The position numbers and the translations under genes were made by a program. A DNA stretch of 64,000 nt from Halalkalibaculum roseum. Lineage in GTDB: Bacteria; Bacteroidota; Rhodothermia; Balneolales; Balneolaceae. The stretch spans positions 671,716 through 735,715 of the forward strand of contig NZ_JAALLT010000004.1 of assembly GCF_011059145.1 (NCBI RefSeq), given 5' to 3'. A model generated the notes under the pieces. The model was not told where the DNA came from. It saw only the letters and a program-made list of their open reading frames with translations, and searched no databases. This document shows, one piece after another, positions 7,418 through 16,361 of the stretch; the first letter of the stretch is position 1, and each line of letters begins with the position of its first letter.

Positions 7418-10033
7418 ATGTTACGATTTAAGTGTATACTAGTTACCCTATTATTCCTGATTTCATTTTCTGCCGGTGCCCAAAACCCATCCGATGGCGT
7501 TGCAGAAATGGATTATTATTTACCGCAAGATGTCAGCTACGACAGCAACATACCTACTCCTGAAGAAGTGATCGGGATGGTGCCGGGAGAATGGCATGTG
7601 AGGCATGACCAGCTTCTGAAGTATATGAGAACTCTGGCAGATGCATCTGAACGGATCACCATCACTGAGTTCGGTAAAACTTATGAAGATCGGGATCTGG
7701 TGTATCTTACCGTTACCTCGACTTCAAATCACGGCAACCTTGAACAGATCAGGCAGAATCATCTGGCATTGTCCGATCCGTCTCAGTCGGCTAACCTAAA
7801 TACCGAAAACATGCCTATCGTGCTCTATATGGGTTACAGTATCCACGGAAATGAGCCCAGTGGCTCCAATGCCTCGATGCTGGTTGCCTATCATCTGGCT
7901 GCAGCCCAGGGTGAAGAGATGGACGACCTGCTGAATAATTCGGTAATATTGCTGGACCCCAGTTTAAATCCTGACGGACTGAACCGTTTTGCCGGTTGGG
8001 CTAATACACATAAAAGCAAAAACCTGGTTTCGGACCCCAACAGTATGGAGCTGAATGAAAACTGGCCGGGCGGAAGGACCAATCATTACTGGTTTGACCT
8101 TAACAGGGATTGGATGTTGGTTCAGCATCCTGAAAGCCAGGGACGTATCAACACTTTTCATAACTGGAAGCCCAATATCCTTACGGATCATCACGAAATG
8201 GGGAGCAACGCTACCTTTTTCTTTCAACCGGGCGTTCAGTCACGAACCCACCCACTGACCCTTCAGCAAAACCAGAATCTGACCAAGGCGATGGCAGAGT
8301 ACCACGCAGACTTTCTGGATGAAGAGCAGCGTCTCTACTATTCTGAAGAGGGTTTTGATGATTTCTATTACGGAAAGGGTTCGACTTATCCCGATATCAA
8401 TGGTGGAGTTGGGATCCTGTTTGAGCAGGCCAGCTCGAGGGGTCATGCCCAGCAGACTATCCATGGGGTACTCAAGTTTCCTTATACCATTAAGAACCAG
8501 TTCATAACTTCTCTTTCCACACTGGCTTCAGCACAGGGTTTACGAACGGAGTTTCTCAATTACCAGCGTGACTTTTTTCGTCAGGCTCAGGAGCAGGCCT
8601 CCAATAGCGCCGTCAAAGGATATGTGTACGGTATTTCAAATGATCGGGCCCGAACCTATCATTTCACCGAAATGCTAAGAAGGCATAATATTGAAGTCTA
8701 CAACCTGGCTCGAAACCTAGAAGCCGACGGGGAGCAATTTGAGAGCGGTTCTGCCTTTGTAGTTCCCTCAGACCAAAAACAGTACAAATTTATTGAGGCG
8801 CTTTTTGAAAGAAGAACCACTTTCACTGACAGTCTCTTTTATGATGTTTCCACTTGGACCATGCCATATGCTTACAATCTGCCTTTTGCTGAGTTGGGCA
8901 GCAGGGAGTTTAACCGAAACCTGCTGGGTGCCCGGGTAGAGGGAGTACCCGAAATGCCAAAAGGCGAGGTCGTGGGCGGACGCAGCGATTACGCTTATTT
9001 ATTTGAATGGGATGGCTACTATGCCCCTCGGGCTCTGAATCGAATATTGGACCGAGGCGTGAGTGCAAAAGTAGCAGCAGAGCCTTTTACAGCAATAGTT
9101 TCTGAAGGTACCAGAGAATTTGATTACGGTACCATACTGGTACCGATGGGTCCGCAAGAGGTAGATGCCGAAACCATTCATGAGCTGGTTGAACAGGCTG
9201 CAGCAGATGATGCATTAACAGTTTATTCTGTAGAAACAGGTTTGACCCCCTCAGGAATAGATCTAGGCAGCCGCACCTTTGAAAATCTTGAGAAGCCGAA
9301 TGTAGCGATCATCGCCGGCGACGGCACCAGCAGTTACGAAGTTGGTGAAGCCTGGCACCTGCTCGACCAGCGTTATGCCATGACCCCCACATTGATTACC
9401 AAAGACCGGTTCCGTTATGGTGATATCAGCAAGTACAACGTCATTGTGATGGTAAGCGGAGGATATAACGATATGTCCGACTCTTCCGTAGAAAAACTGA
9501 AAAACTGGGTCAGGGAAGGCGGCACGCTGATAGCTACCAAATATGCTATCAACTGGGCCAAAAGCAATGAATTGGCGAACATTACCTTCTTGGGAGAGGG
9601 TGAAGAGGAGGATGAGAACGAAGAGGTTGAGACCCGCCCCTATGCCGATCGAAGTGCGGCGCAAGGTGCCCAGTATATCGGTGGTTCTATCTTCAATACC
9701 AAGCTTGACCTGACGCACCCATTAGGCTATGGATATAACGATGATGACTTAACAATATTCCGAAACAGCACCCTGTTTATGGAAAAAGCGGAAAATCCAT
9801 ACGCCACTCCCCTTTACTACACCGATGAGCCATTGGCGAGCGGCTATATTTCGGATGAGAATATGGAAAAACTGAAAGGCACGGCTGCCATAGTAGTAAG
9901 TCGTTTTGGCGGGGGCAAGGTCATAACCATGACTGATAATCCGAATTTCAGGGCGTTCTGGTACGGCACCAATAAGCTGTTTATGAATGCCATCTTCTTC
10001 GGACAGACTATCAGCGGTGGTTCGGCTAACTGA
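7418..10033 (+). CDS. Exported M14-family zinc metallopeptidase
   Basis: This is an 871-residue secreted peptidase. Residues 1-21 are a signal peptide ending AGAQ. The M14 carboxypeptidase domain spans roughly residues 55-380: zinc ligands H143 and E146 in SIHGNEPSG, R230 in FDLNRDW, the third zinc histidine at H258 or H259 in LTDHHEMGSN, and catalytic E336 in GILFEQASS. About 500 further residues follow. Residues 620-710 (VAIIAGDG, VIVMVSGGYND, LKNWVREGGTLIAT) resemble a class I glutamine-amidotransferase-like or trehalose-utilisation fold, probably non-catalytic. The enzyme most likely trims peptides in the periplasm or outside the cell. It is a single gene with its own upstream terminator. 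Confidence 0.92.
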   Translation: MLRFKCILVTLLFLISFSAGAQNPSDGVAEMDYYLPQDVSYDSNIPTPEEVIGMVPGEWHVRHDQLLKYMRTLADASERITITEFGKTYEDRDLVYLTVTSTSNHGNLEQIRQNHLALSDPSQSANLNTENMPIVLYMGYSIHGNEPSGSNASMLVAYHLAAAQGEEMDDLLNNSVILLDPSLNPDGLNRFAGWANTHKSKNLVSDPNSMELNENWPGGRTNHYWFDLNRDWMLVQHPESQGRINTFHNWKPNILTDHHEMGSNATFFFQPGVQSRTHPLTLQQNQNLTKAMAEYHADFLDEEQRLYYSEEGFDDFYYGKGSTYPDINGGVGILFEQASSRGHAQQTIHGVLKFPYTIKNQFITSLSTLASAQGLRTEFLNYQRDFFRQAQEQASNSAVKGYVYGISNDRARTYHFTEMLRRHNIEVYNLARNLEADGEQFESGSAFVVPSDQKQYKFIEALFERRTTFTDSLFYDVSTWTMPYAYNLPFAELGSREFNRNLLGARVEGVPEMPKGEVVGGRSDYAYLFEWDGYYAPRALNRILDRGVSAKVAAEPFTAIVSEGTREFDYGTILVPMGPQEVDAETIHELVEQAAADDALTVYSVETGLTPSGIDLGSRTFENLEKPNVAIIAGDGTSSYEVGEAWHLLDQRYAMTPTLITKDRFRYGDISKYNVIVMVSGGYNDMSDSSVEKLKNWVREGGTLIATKYAINWAKSNELANITFLGEGEEEDENEEVETRPYADRSAAQGAQYIGGSIFNTKLDLTHPLGYGYNDDDLTIFRNSTLFMEKAENPYATPLYYTDEPLASGYISDENMEKLKGTAAIVVSRFGGGKVITMTDNPNFRAFWYGTNKLFMNAIFFGQTISGGSAN

Positions 10034-10053
10034 CAACAGATCTATCTAACAAA

Positions 10054-10084
10054 GTTGTAGTACACCTTGGAGGTGTACTACAAC
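10054..10084. repeat. REP-like hairpin / terminator between convergent genes
   Basis: Perfect 14-bp arms (GTTGTAGTACACCT and AGGTGTACTACAAC) with a 3-nt loop lie between the stops of the M14 peptidase and the amidohydrolase. GCGTTTTTTT follows on the plus strand, so it can terminate the peptidase transcript. Its core recurs at 11528-11558, suggesting a dispersed repeat. Confidence 0.85.
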
Positions 10085-10102
10085 TGATTTGCGTTTTTTT
10101 AC

Positions 10103-11440
10103 CTATTCCGAGTAGGTTTGCTCTATCTCTTTCAACTTGGCATCAATCATTTCCCTGGAATACCAACGACCCTGTACCATGACACCTGCATGATTTTTCA
10201 GGTGATCAAGATCATTCAAGGGGTTGGCATTGAGCAGTAACAGGTCAGCACGTTGCCCCTTTGCTACGGTACCAAAGGTGTCTTCATTTTTAAAATATTC
10301 CCCGACATTCACCGTGCCGCTTTTCAGAATTTCATAGGGGCTCATACCTGCCGCTTCCATGTGGGGCAACTCCCTGTGGATGGAGAATCCCGGAACGCTG
10401 AACAATTGAGGAGCGTCGGTACCCATTAAAATACGTACATTGCGCCGATTCATCTCTGCCAAGAGCTTGCGTCGCCATTCAGCCTCTTTCAGGGCTTGCT
10501 CTCGTTCGCTTTCCGTTTGCTCCTCCATCTGCCTTGAAGCATATCCAAAATAGTTTTTACGGAGGGCAGTAGGTATATATTTCAACTCATCATACTGTTG
10601 CATAGCCTCGAAGTCGGCAGCGCCTATCACTGTTTCCCACAGAGCCTGCGTAGGTACAATCCATACTTCGGCTTCTATGGTTTTGGAAATAATTTGCTGC
10701 ATGCGACTCTCCCATTCCGGCTGCTCATACTGTTGCAGCCACCGGTAGTAGCCGTCGATATGATCCATTGTCTCCTGACCCATCTCTAGGGCATGCTCTA
10801 TACCGACATCCTCGGGTACATGTCCGCCAAAACGTATATCCAGGCTATTTGCAGTTTCTGCCATGGCATCATATTCAGCGCGGGTAAGTCCGGGATGTAT
10901 TTTCAAAAGGTCCCACCCCTCTTCACTTTGGGTTTTAACTTTTTCTCTGGCCTGCCGCGGAGAATCAATGGAGTTGCCATTAAAGCTGGGTCCGGCCAGG
11001 TAGAGGTTCGGCCCGATCATCTCTCCGTTGTTTACCTTCTCTTTCAGTTCAAGCTGGTTCGGCCAACCAAGCATGCCTCGGACGGTAGTAATTCCCGCAG
11101 CCACGTAAAGAAACAATGTGTGTTCTACATATTGATCCGTAAAGTAGGAAGGTGCATTGGCGGGAGGATCTGTAGGTGGAACATGTCCGTGCATTTCTGC
11201 CAGTCCGGGCATCAGGAATTTGCCGTTGCCATTAATAACGGTGGTTTCTTCGTTTACCGAAATATCTTGAGCCGGTCCAACCTCTAAAATACGATCCCCT
11301 TCCACAATGACGGTATAGTTCTCCAGCAGTTCATCGCCGGTCATAGGGATTACCGTAATATCGGTAAAAGCGGTTCTCTGGGCAGTGCACTGGAAGATTA
11401 AAATAAAGAGCAGGGAAAAAAGAGAAATGAAATATTTCAT
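10103..11440 (-). CDS. Exported metal-dependent amidohydrolase
   Basis: This 445-residue amidohydrolase-superfamily enzyme has a signal peptide at residues 1-20 (ending QCTAQ). The ligand set is that of a binuclear prolidase or imidazolonepropionase-like member: H84 and H86 in AEMHGH, K180 in LLKIHPGL (the carbamylated lysine position), H207 in GGHVPED, H227 in DHIDGY and D342 in MGTDAP. The C-terminal AKGQRADLLLLNANPL is the usual small beta-sandwich segment. Such exported members often act on dipeptides or cyclic imides, but the substrate is not readable from sequence. It runs convergently towards the M14 peptidase, and both being exported hydrolases may reflect shared peptide use. Confidence 0.9.
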   Translation of the reverse strand: MKYFISLFSLLFILIFQCTAQRTAFTDITVIPMTGDELLENYTVIVEGDRILEVGPAQDISVNEETTVINGNGKFLMPGLAEMHGHVPPTDPPANAPSYFTDQYVEHTLFLYVAAGITTVRGMLGWPNQLELKEKVNNGEMIGPNLYLAGPSFNGNSIDSPRQAREKVKTQSEEGWDLLKIHPGLTRAEYDAMAETANSLDIRFGGHVPEDVGIEHALEMGQETMDHIDGYYRWLQQYEQPEWESRMQQIISKTIEAEVWIVPTQALWETVIGAADFEAMQQYDELKYIPTALRKNYFGYASRQMEEQTESEREQALKEAEWRRKLLAEMNRRNVRILMGTDAPQLFSVPGFSIHRELPHMEAAGMSPYEILKSGTVNVGEYFKNEDTFGTVAKGQRADLLLLNANPLNDLDHLKNHAGVMVQGRWYSREMIDAKLKEIEQTYSE

Positions 11441-11527
11441 AGCAGGCCAAATTGGTTGTTAAGAACTGCTATAAATAAAGCACAAAGAGGGGGACTAAAA
11501 CAAGAAAATTAAGGTATTATCCTATAA

Positions 11528-11558
11528 AGTGTAGAACACCTCCGAGGTGTCCTACACT
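11528..11558. repeat. REP-like hairpin downstream of metK
   Basis: 14-bp arms (AGTGTAGAACACCT and AGGTGTCCTACACT) with one mismatch and loop CCG sit 10 bp beyond the metK stop. The core matches the hairpin at 10054-10084. There is no T-run on the metK-downstream side, so it is better seen as a REP-like repeat than as a classical terminator. Confidence 0.75.
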
Positions 11559-11568
11559 ATCTTAAAGT

Positions 11569-12717
11569 TTATAGTGCATTTTGAATCTTATCCGTGAAGT
11601 CAAGCTTTTCCCATGGGAACTCTTCCCTGCCGAAGTGGCCGTAAGCAGCAGTCTTCTGATAGATCGGACGCTTGAGCTTGAATCGATCAATAATTCCTGC
11701 AGGGGTGCAGTCGAAGGTTCGCTGTATTGCGTCTGCCAGCTCCATATCTTTAACCTTGCCGGTTCCATAGGTATTGACGTTGATAGATACCGGTTCCGCA
11801 ATTCCAATTGCGTAAGCCAGCTGTATCAGGCACTCATCTGCCAGGTCTGCAGCTACGATGTTTTTGGCAATGTGACGTGCAGCGTACGCCGCGCTGCGGT
11901 CAACCTTGGAAGGGTCCTTGCCGGAAAAGGCTCCGCCACCGTGTCCTCCTCTTCCGCCGTAAGTATCGACAATAATCTTTCTGCCGGTCAGTCCGGTATC
12001 CCCGTGCGGGCCGCCAATAACAAACTTGCCGGTCGGATTTACATGGAAAATAGTTTTAGGATCCATCAACTCCTCAGGGATGATCTCCGGGATCAGATGC
12101 TTTTTGAGGTCATCCTTAATTTTGGACTGGTCGACTCCTTCATCATGCTGGGTGGATATTACGATAGTATCCACACGTTTTGGTTTGCCGTTATCATCGT
12201 ACTCAACCGTTACCTGGCTTTTGCTGTCAGGAGCAAGGTAAGGCATCAGCGTAGTATTTTTACGGATGTGTGCCAGCTCCCTGAGCAGGTCATGAGAATA
12301 CTGAAGAGTCATAGGCATCAGCGTATCGGTTTCACGACAGGCATATCCAAACATCATGCCTTGGTCTCCGGCCCCCATCTTCTTGCTTTCCCCTTCATCC
12401 ACTCCCTGGGCAATATCTGCACTTTGCTGGTGAATAGTAGTCAAAACACCGCAAGACTCGGAGTCAAAACGATATGAATTCTTGGTATAGCCGATGTCAT
12501 GGATAACCTTTCGAGCTATCTCCTGTACATCTACATAGGCGTCTGTAGTTACCTCCCCGGAAATTACAGCCAGGCCGGTGGTGACGAGTGTCTCTACGGC
12601 AACTCTTGAATCAGCATCCTGCTCGAGCATGGCATCCAGGATAGCATCGGAAATTTGATCGGAAATTTTATCAGGATGTCCTTCAGATACGGACTCGGAA
12701 GTGAAAAGATGTTTCAT
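11569..12717 (-). CDS. metK: S-adenosylmethionine synthetase
   Basis: Cytosolic enzyme making S-adenosylmethionine from methionine and ATP. At 382 residues it is full length. Signatures seen are [20 protein letters not shown] at the start (H14, D16), [12 protein letters not shown] in the middle, and the glycine-rich [19 protein letters not shown] phosphate-binding motif. The N-terminal methionine context is conserved, fixing the start. It is transcribed alone, with ruvB upstream on the same strand about 100 bp away. No SAM riboswitch was recognised in the intergenic region. Confidence 0.98.
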   Translation of the reverse strand: MKHLFTSESVSEGHPDKISDQISDAILDAMLEQDADSRVAVETLVTTGLAVISGEVTTDAYVDVQEIARKVIHDIGYTKNSYRFDSESCGVLTTIHQQSADIAQGVDEGESKKMGAGDQGMMFGYACRETDTLMPMTLQYSHDLLRELAHIRKNTTLMPYLAPDSKSQVTVEYDDNGKPKRVDTIVISTQHDEGVDQSKIKDDLKKHLIPEIIPEELMDPKTIFHVNPTGKFVIGGPHGDTGLTGRKIIVDTYGGRGGHGGGAFSGKDPSKVDRSAAYAARHIAKNIVAADLADECLIQLAYAIGIAEPVSINVNTYGTGKVKDMELADAIQRTFDCTPAGIIDRFKLKRPIYQKTAAYGHFGREEFPWEKLDFTDKIQNAL

Positions 12718-12816
12718 GAAAATAAGAAGTTCAATTAATATAGTTTAGCGGCACTGAAGCTAAGAAAAAAAGAACATAGTTAACACCAAAATCAGCCAAT
12801 ATCCCGGGGCAAAATA

Positions 12817-13830
12817 CTAGTCAAAAAAACCGGGTGCCTCCTGTTCGGGATCTACTCCCAGGTATTGAAAAGCCTTACGGGTGGCAATGCGGCCTTTTGG
12901 GGTTCGTTGCAGAAAACCTTCTTTGATCAAATAGGGTTCATAAACTTCCTCGATGGTGCCTTTGTCTTCTCCGACTGCCACACCCAGGGTACCCAGACCT
13001 ACCGGACCACCTGAGTAATTCTCTATGATAGCCCGAAGGATTCGGATATCCATCTCGTCGAATCCGTTTTGGTCAACATCCAGTGCATTCAGGGCTTTAT
13101 CGGCAATGGCATCGGTTATGGTATCCATATCTTCTACCTGGGCAAAGTCTCGAGTCCGGCGCAACAGTTTGTTTACAATTCGAGGTGTACCCCGGCTCCG
13201 GCGTGCTATTTCATGCGCACCCGTTTCTGTGATTCCCATATTCAGGATGGCGGCCGTTCTTAGAGCTATTCGCTGTAGCAGTTCCACATCATAGTAGTCA
13301 AGCCGCATATCAATGCCGAAACGAGCTCGTAAAGGGGCGGTCAGCAGACCTTTTCGCGTAGTTGCGCCCACCAGTGTGAAATGGTTAAGGTCAATCTGTA
13401 TACTGCGCGCATTCGGCCCGGAGTCGATCACAATATCTAGCTTATAATCTTCCATTGCCGAGTAGAGGTACTCTTCGATCACCGGATTCAATCGATGTAT
13501 CTCATCAATAAAAATAACATCGCCCTCGTCCAGATTGGTCAGCATTCCCGCAAGGTCACCGGGCTTTTCAAGAACAGGCCCGGTAGTAGGTTTGATTTGC
13601 ACGCCCATCTCATGGGCAATGATATGTGCCAGGGTCGTTTTTCCCAGGCCGGGAGGCCCTGATAAGATTACGTGATCCAGAGCCTCACCCCGCTTTTTGG
13701 CTGCCTGTATGAATACAGACAGATTCCTAAGCACTTTCTGTTGGCCTATGAACTCTTCAATGCTTTTAGGCCTAACCGTCTGCTCGAAGGCTTCGTCGTT
13801 ATTGGAGGCGTCTAACAATGGGTTTTGCAC
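12817..13830 (-). CDS. ruvB: Holliday junction branch migration ATPase RuvB
   Basis: AAA+ motor of the RuvAB complex, 337 residues (normal length). Walker A is GPPGLGKT at residues 58-65, Walker B is DEIH at 109-112, sensor 1 is LVGATTRKG, and the arginine-finger region PLRARFG is intact. The C-terminal winged helix ([17 protein letters not shown]) is complete. ruvA and ruvC are not in the window, so ruvB is unlinked from them here. Confidence 0.98.
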   Translation of the reverse strand: MQNPLLDASNNDEAFEQTVRPKSIEEFIGQQKVLRNLSVFIQAAKKRGEALDHVILSGPPGLGKTTLAHIIAHEMGVQIKPTTGPVLEKPGDLAGMLTNLDEGDVIFIDEIHRLNPVIEEYLYSAMEDYKLDIVIDSGPNARSIQIDLNHFTLVGATTRKGLLTAPLRARFGIDMRLDYYDVELLQRIALRTAAILNMGITETGAHEIARRSRGTPRIVNKLLRRTRDFAQVEDMDTITDAIADKALNALDVDQNGFDEMDIRILRAIIENYSGGPVGLGTLGVAVGEDKGTIEEVYEPYLIKEGFLQRTPKGRIATRKAFQYLGVDPEQEAPGFFD

Positions 13831-13932
13831 GATAACTGCTGATAATGAGTAATGACAATCGTTGGGTCAAAAGTAACTCATTATTTCCAAACAATCGAAG
13901 TGCTTTGTGACTCAATGTTTATAACGGGCGTC

Positions 13933-14748
13933 TTAATATTCGGGGTCGGTTATGCCCAGTTCTTCGTCCAGTTTTTCAAGAAGCCTTTCGGCAGGATTTT
14001 TGTAAATACCATTCATACGATAGGCACTGAGAATGGCCTCTCTTCCGTCTTTGAAACGGTCCATGTTCACATAAGAATTTCCGAGATACCAGAATGCTTT
14101 TTCTTCAAGTATACGATCATCGCGGACATTTTGAATGGCATTTTCAAATGCACCGGAGGCCTCATCATAATTCTCGCGATTATAATGTATGATACCCAGG
14201 TTTAAATAGGCCATGGATACATTAGGCGCATTCTTATAGTTCTCAATAATATTATTATAGAAACCCAGTGCTTCTTCAACCTCTCCGGAAATGGCAGCTT
14301 TGAATCCAAGATTCAATAGCGAATCGATACCTGTAATTTCTGTATCCTGCGAGCGCATAACTTCCGGGGAAGCCAGGTTTTCCACAATATTGATTTCACC
14401 AAGCGTCAGCTCCTGAAGGCTCTTTTCTTGTTCACTCTGTATATAAGATATAGAAATAATGAGTATTGCCACCGATGCAGCTGCTGCCATCCATTTCAAA
14501 AGAGGACTAAACTTTCTTTTTCTTTTCGTCTCTTTCTGCTTACCGGAAGGAGACGGCGCTTTTTGTCCGTTATTTGCATCCTGCTCTTCTATGATGCGTT
14601 TAATATACAGTTCTGTTTCCAGCAGCTCGATATAATCGGGCCTAAACAATAACGCTTTCCATAAATCTTCTGATTCCTGCGCAGAAAGTTGTCCTTTAAT
14701 GTAAGCGTCAATTTGTTTTTCAAGATTTAAATCTCTTGAATTTTCCAT
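13933..14748 (-). CDS. Membrane TPR protein, probable anti-sigma partner
   Basis: This 271-residue single-pass protein has a cytoplasmic N-terminal 80 residues with an anti-sigma-like helix pattern (IDAYIKGQLSAQESEDLWKA), a Lys/Arg-rich stretch, one transmembrane helix at about 83-103, and three to four tetratricopeptide repeats at about 145-255 on the far side. It lies directly downstream of a sigma-70 family gene on the same strand. Anti-sigma factors with this topology (cytoplasmic sigma-binding end, external TPR or other sensor) are common next to such sigma genes. No zinc-binding HxxxCxxC is present, so it is not a classical ZAS domain. The anti-sigma role is inference from context and topology. 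Confidence 0.7.
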   Translation of the reverse strand: MENSRDLNLEKQIDAYIKGQLSAQESEDLWKALLFRPDYIELLETELYIKRIIEEQDANNGQKAPSPSGKQKETKRKRKFSPLLKWMAAAASVAILIISISYIQSEQEKSLQELTLGEINIVENLASPEVMRSQDTEITGIDSLLNLGFKAAISGEVEEALGFYNNIIENYKNAPNVSMAYLNLGIIHYNRENYDEASGAFENAIQNVRDDRILEEKAFWYLGNSYVNMDRFKDGREAILSAYRMNGIYKNPAERLLEKLDEELGITDPEY

Positions 14749-14834
14749 ATGTAGGGGTCAGCATTTAAGTTTATTAAGCTGCAATTACAGCAACCAATGT
14801 TAATTGCACTGTATGTATGACCGACGAGATGGGC

Positions 14835-14846
14835 ATTCCTTACAAT
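14835..14846 (-). promoter_or_regulatory. 12-mer ATTGTAAGGAAT upstream of the TPR gene
   Basis: The minus-strand 12-mer ATTGTAAGGAAT lies about 90 bp upstream of the TPR gene and just after the sigma gene stop. The identical 12-mer occurs upstream of the sigma gene. GGAAT resembles the -35 element of ECF-type promoters. No conserved -10 is shared by the two copies, so its role is uncertain. Confidence 0.35.
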
Positions 14847-15391
14847 TAAAGTTCACTTTTTTTCTTATAGCAATCATTTAATTTGCTTATGATTCGGTGT
14901 TTTCGAGTCCAGGTGTTGCTGACACTCAAATCGAAGTGTTTTGCCACCTTTTCTGCTTCGGCTCCGGGGTTCTGAAACCAGTACCGCATAAAATCCTGAT
15001 ATTCCTTCTTTAATTGCCTTAAACACCACTCAAGGATACGTTTTCTCTCTTTATCCAGCAGGTTCAGCAGTTGCTCTGCGGAGGAATAATTGCGGTCGGG
15101 TACCTCCTCATAATTTTCTTCTTTCATCTTCTCTTTCATCTTGAGATAATTATTCCGGCAGGAGGTCATGATATAAGAAAGGACTTTGTCGGTATCTCTA
15201 AGCTTGTCTTGCTTGATGATTTCAATACACTGTAAAATTGTTTCTTGTGCGCAATCTTCGGCATCAGACTTCGATGCGTTCATATGGATGCTTAAGAAGC
15301 GCTTGAGGCGAGGCACAAGCTTTTGCATCATTTCATTGACTCTTGATGAGTCATTTTCCCTAATGGCTTTAGCCAGTTCCGAATATTCCAT
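14846..15391 (-). CDS. ECF-like sigma-70 family RNA polymerase sigma factor
   Basis: This 181-residue sigma factor has only regions 2 and 4. Region 2 includes DAEDCAQETILQCIEIIKQ (residues 43-61). Region 4 ends in a helix-turn-helix (AEKVAKHFDLSVSNTWTRKH, about residues 145-164). Linker and length fit the ECF group, although the region 2 sequence is divergent, like sigma factors found near CHAT or TPR genes. It directs RNA polymerase to a small regulon, probably including its own operon. It precedes the membrane TPR gene by 97 bp on the same strand and is divergent from scpA. Confidence 0.88.
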   Translation of the reverse strand: MEYSELAKAIRENDSSRVNEMMQKLVPRLKRFLSIHMNASKSDAEDCAQETILQCIEIIKQDKLRDTDKVLSYIMTSCRNNYLKMKEKMKEENYEEVPDRNYSSAEQLLNLLDKERKRILEWCLRQLKKEYQDFMRYWFQNPGAEAEKVAKHFDLSVSNTWTRKHRIISKLNDCYKKKSEL

Positions 15392-15444
15392 GTACTATAT
15401 GTTAAGCCAACAACTTTAATATTCTATTTATAACATTTTTAGCG

Positions 15445-15456
15445 ATTCCTTACAAT
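15445..15456 (-). promoter_or_regulatory. 12-mer ATTGTAAGGAAT upstream of the sigma factor gene
   Basis: This is an identical copy of the 12-mer upstream of the TPR gene, here about 55-65 bp upstream of the sigma gene start. It is a candidate -35-containing element for autoregulation by the encoded sigma factor. Confidence 0.35.
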
Positions 15457-15558
15457 AGGTGATATCGCCAAAAATTGGCTATTAAAACATTATTTAATTT
15501 CTTTTCTTATCAATAGAGCATTAATATCAGTTCTCAGACTCCTTGACAATCCCATTGC

Positions 15559-16329
15559 ATGTACCGTGTAAAACTTAAAAACTTCGAAGGCCCTCTCGAT
15601 TTACTGCTCTTCTTTATAAAAAGAGATGAGCTGGATATATATAATATCCCAATATCGTATATCACGGAGCAATTTCTGGAATACATCCGCCTTATGGAAG
15701 AGCTGGATCTGGATGTTGCTAGCGAGTTCATTCTCATGGCCAGCATGCTTATGTCGATCAAGGCGAAGATGATGCTTCCTAAAGAAGACTCCGATGATGA
15801 CGAGATGGATGAGAATGATCCGCGTTACGCCCTCGTTCAGCGGCTGCTTGAGTACAAGAGGTACAAAGAGATGGCCGAAAAGATGAGCGATATTGAGGAT
15901 GAGAGCCAGAAAAGGTACTACCGTCGGCACTACGAAGTAGACCAGGTCAAGAAACAAGCCAGCGGGGAAGCTCTTCAGGATGTCACTATGTTTGACCTGA
16001 TGGCAGCCTTTAAAAAGGTTCTATCCGATATCAAAAAACAGAACCTGGTGCACCATGTTGAAAAGATAAGTGTAACAATAGAGCAACAGACCGAATACGT
16101 TCTGGAACGGCTGCATAAGGGCGGGAGAACGGCTTTTCGCAAGATTTGCATGGAATTGAATAACAGGGCGAAGGTTGTAGTCACCTTTCTTGCAATACTA
16201 GAGATGCTTAAGGAACAACAGATAAATCTGTACGTAGAGAATGACGATCCCACAGACTTTTACCTGGACCTGAAACCCGTCGATGAAATTATTGGCAGCT
16301 CACCTGCACAAAAAGAGAGCGAGCTCTAA
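15559..16329 (+). CDS. scpA: Segregation and condensation protein A
   Basis: This is the kleisin subunit of the SMC-ScpAB chromosome condensin, 256 residues. The N-terminal SMC-binding region reads VKLKNFEGPLDLLLFFIKRD, followed by LDIYNIPISYITEQFLEYI and the ASEFILMASMLMSIKAKMML helix typical of ScpA. The C-terminal winged helix includes ICMELNNRAKVVVTFLAILE and ends near YLDLKPV. scpB is not adjacent: the next gene is a peptidase 32 bp away on the same strand. The start matches the conserved family N-terminus. Confidence 0.95.
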   Translation: MYRVKLKNFEGPLDLLLFFIKRDELDIYNIPISYITEQFLEYIRLMEELDLDVASEFILMASMLMSIKAKMMLPKEDSDDDEMDENDPRYALVQRLLEYKRYKEMAEKMSDIEDESQKRYYRRHYEVDQVKKQASGEALQDVTMFDLMAAFKKVLSDIKKQNLVHHVEKISVTIEQQTEYVLERLHKGGRTAFRKICMELNNRAKVVVTFLAILEMLKEQQINLYVENDDPTDFYLDLKPVDEIIGSSPAQKESEL

Positions 16330-16361
16330 TAATCCTATTTTATAAAAGCACAGATTGTAAT

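Noticed and set aside
9263-9718. A 151-codon frame antisense to the M14 peptidase
   Set aside because: It lies wholly inside a well-supported peptidase gene and has no ribosome site or motif.
11581-12477. A 298-codon open frame antisense to metK
   Set aside because: metK is certain on the other strand; the antisense frame has no family signature and is a codon-bias shadow.
11440-12900. SAM riboswitch near metK
   Set aside because: The sequence upstream of metK (after ruvB) is short and shows no recognisable SAM riboswitch core.
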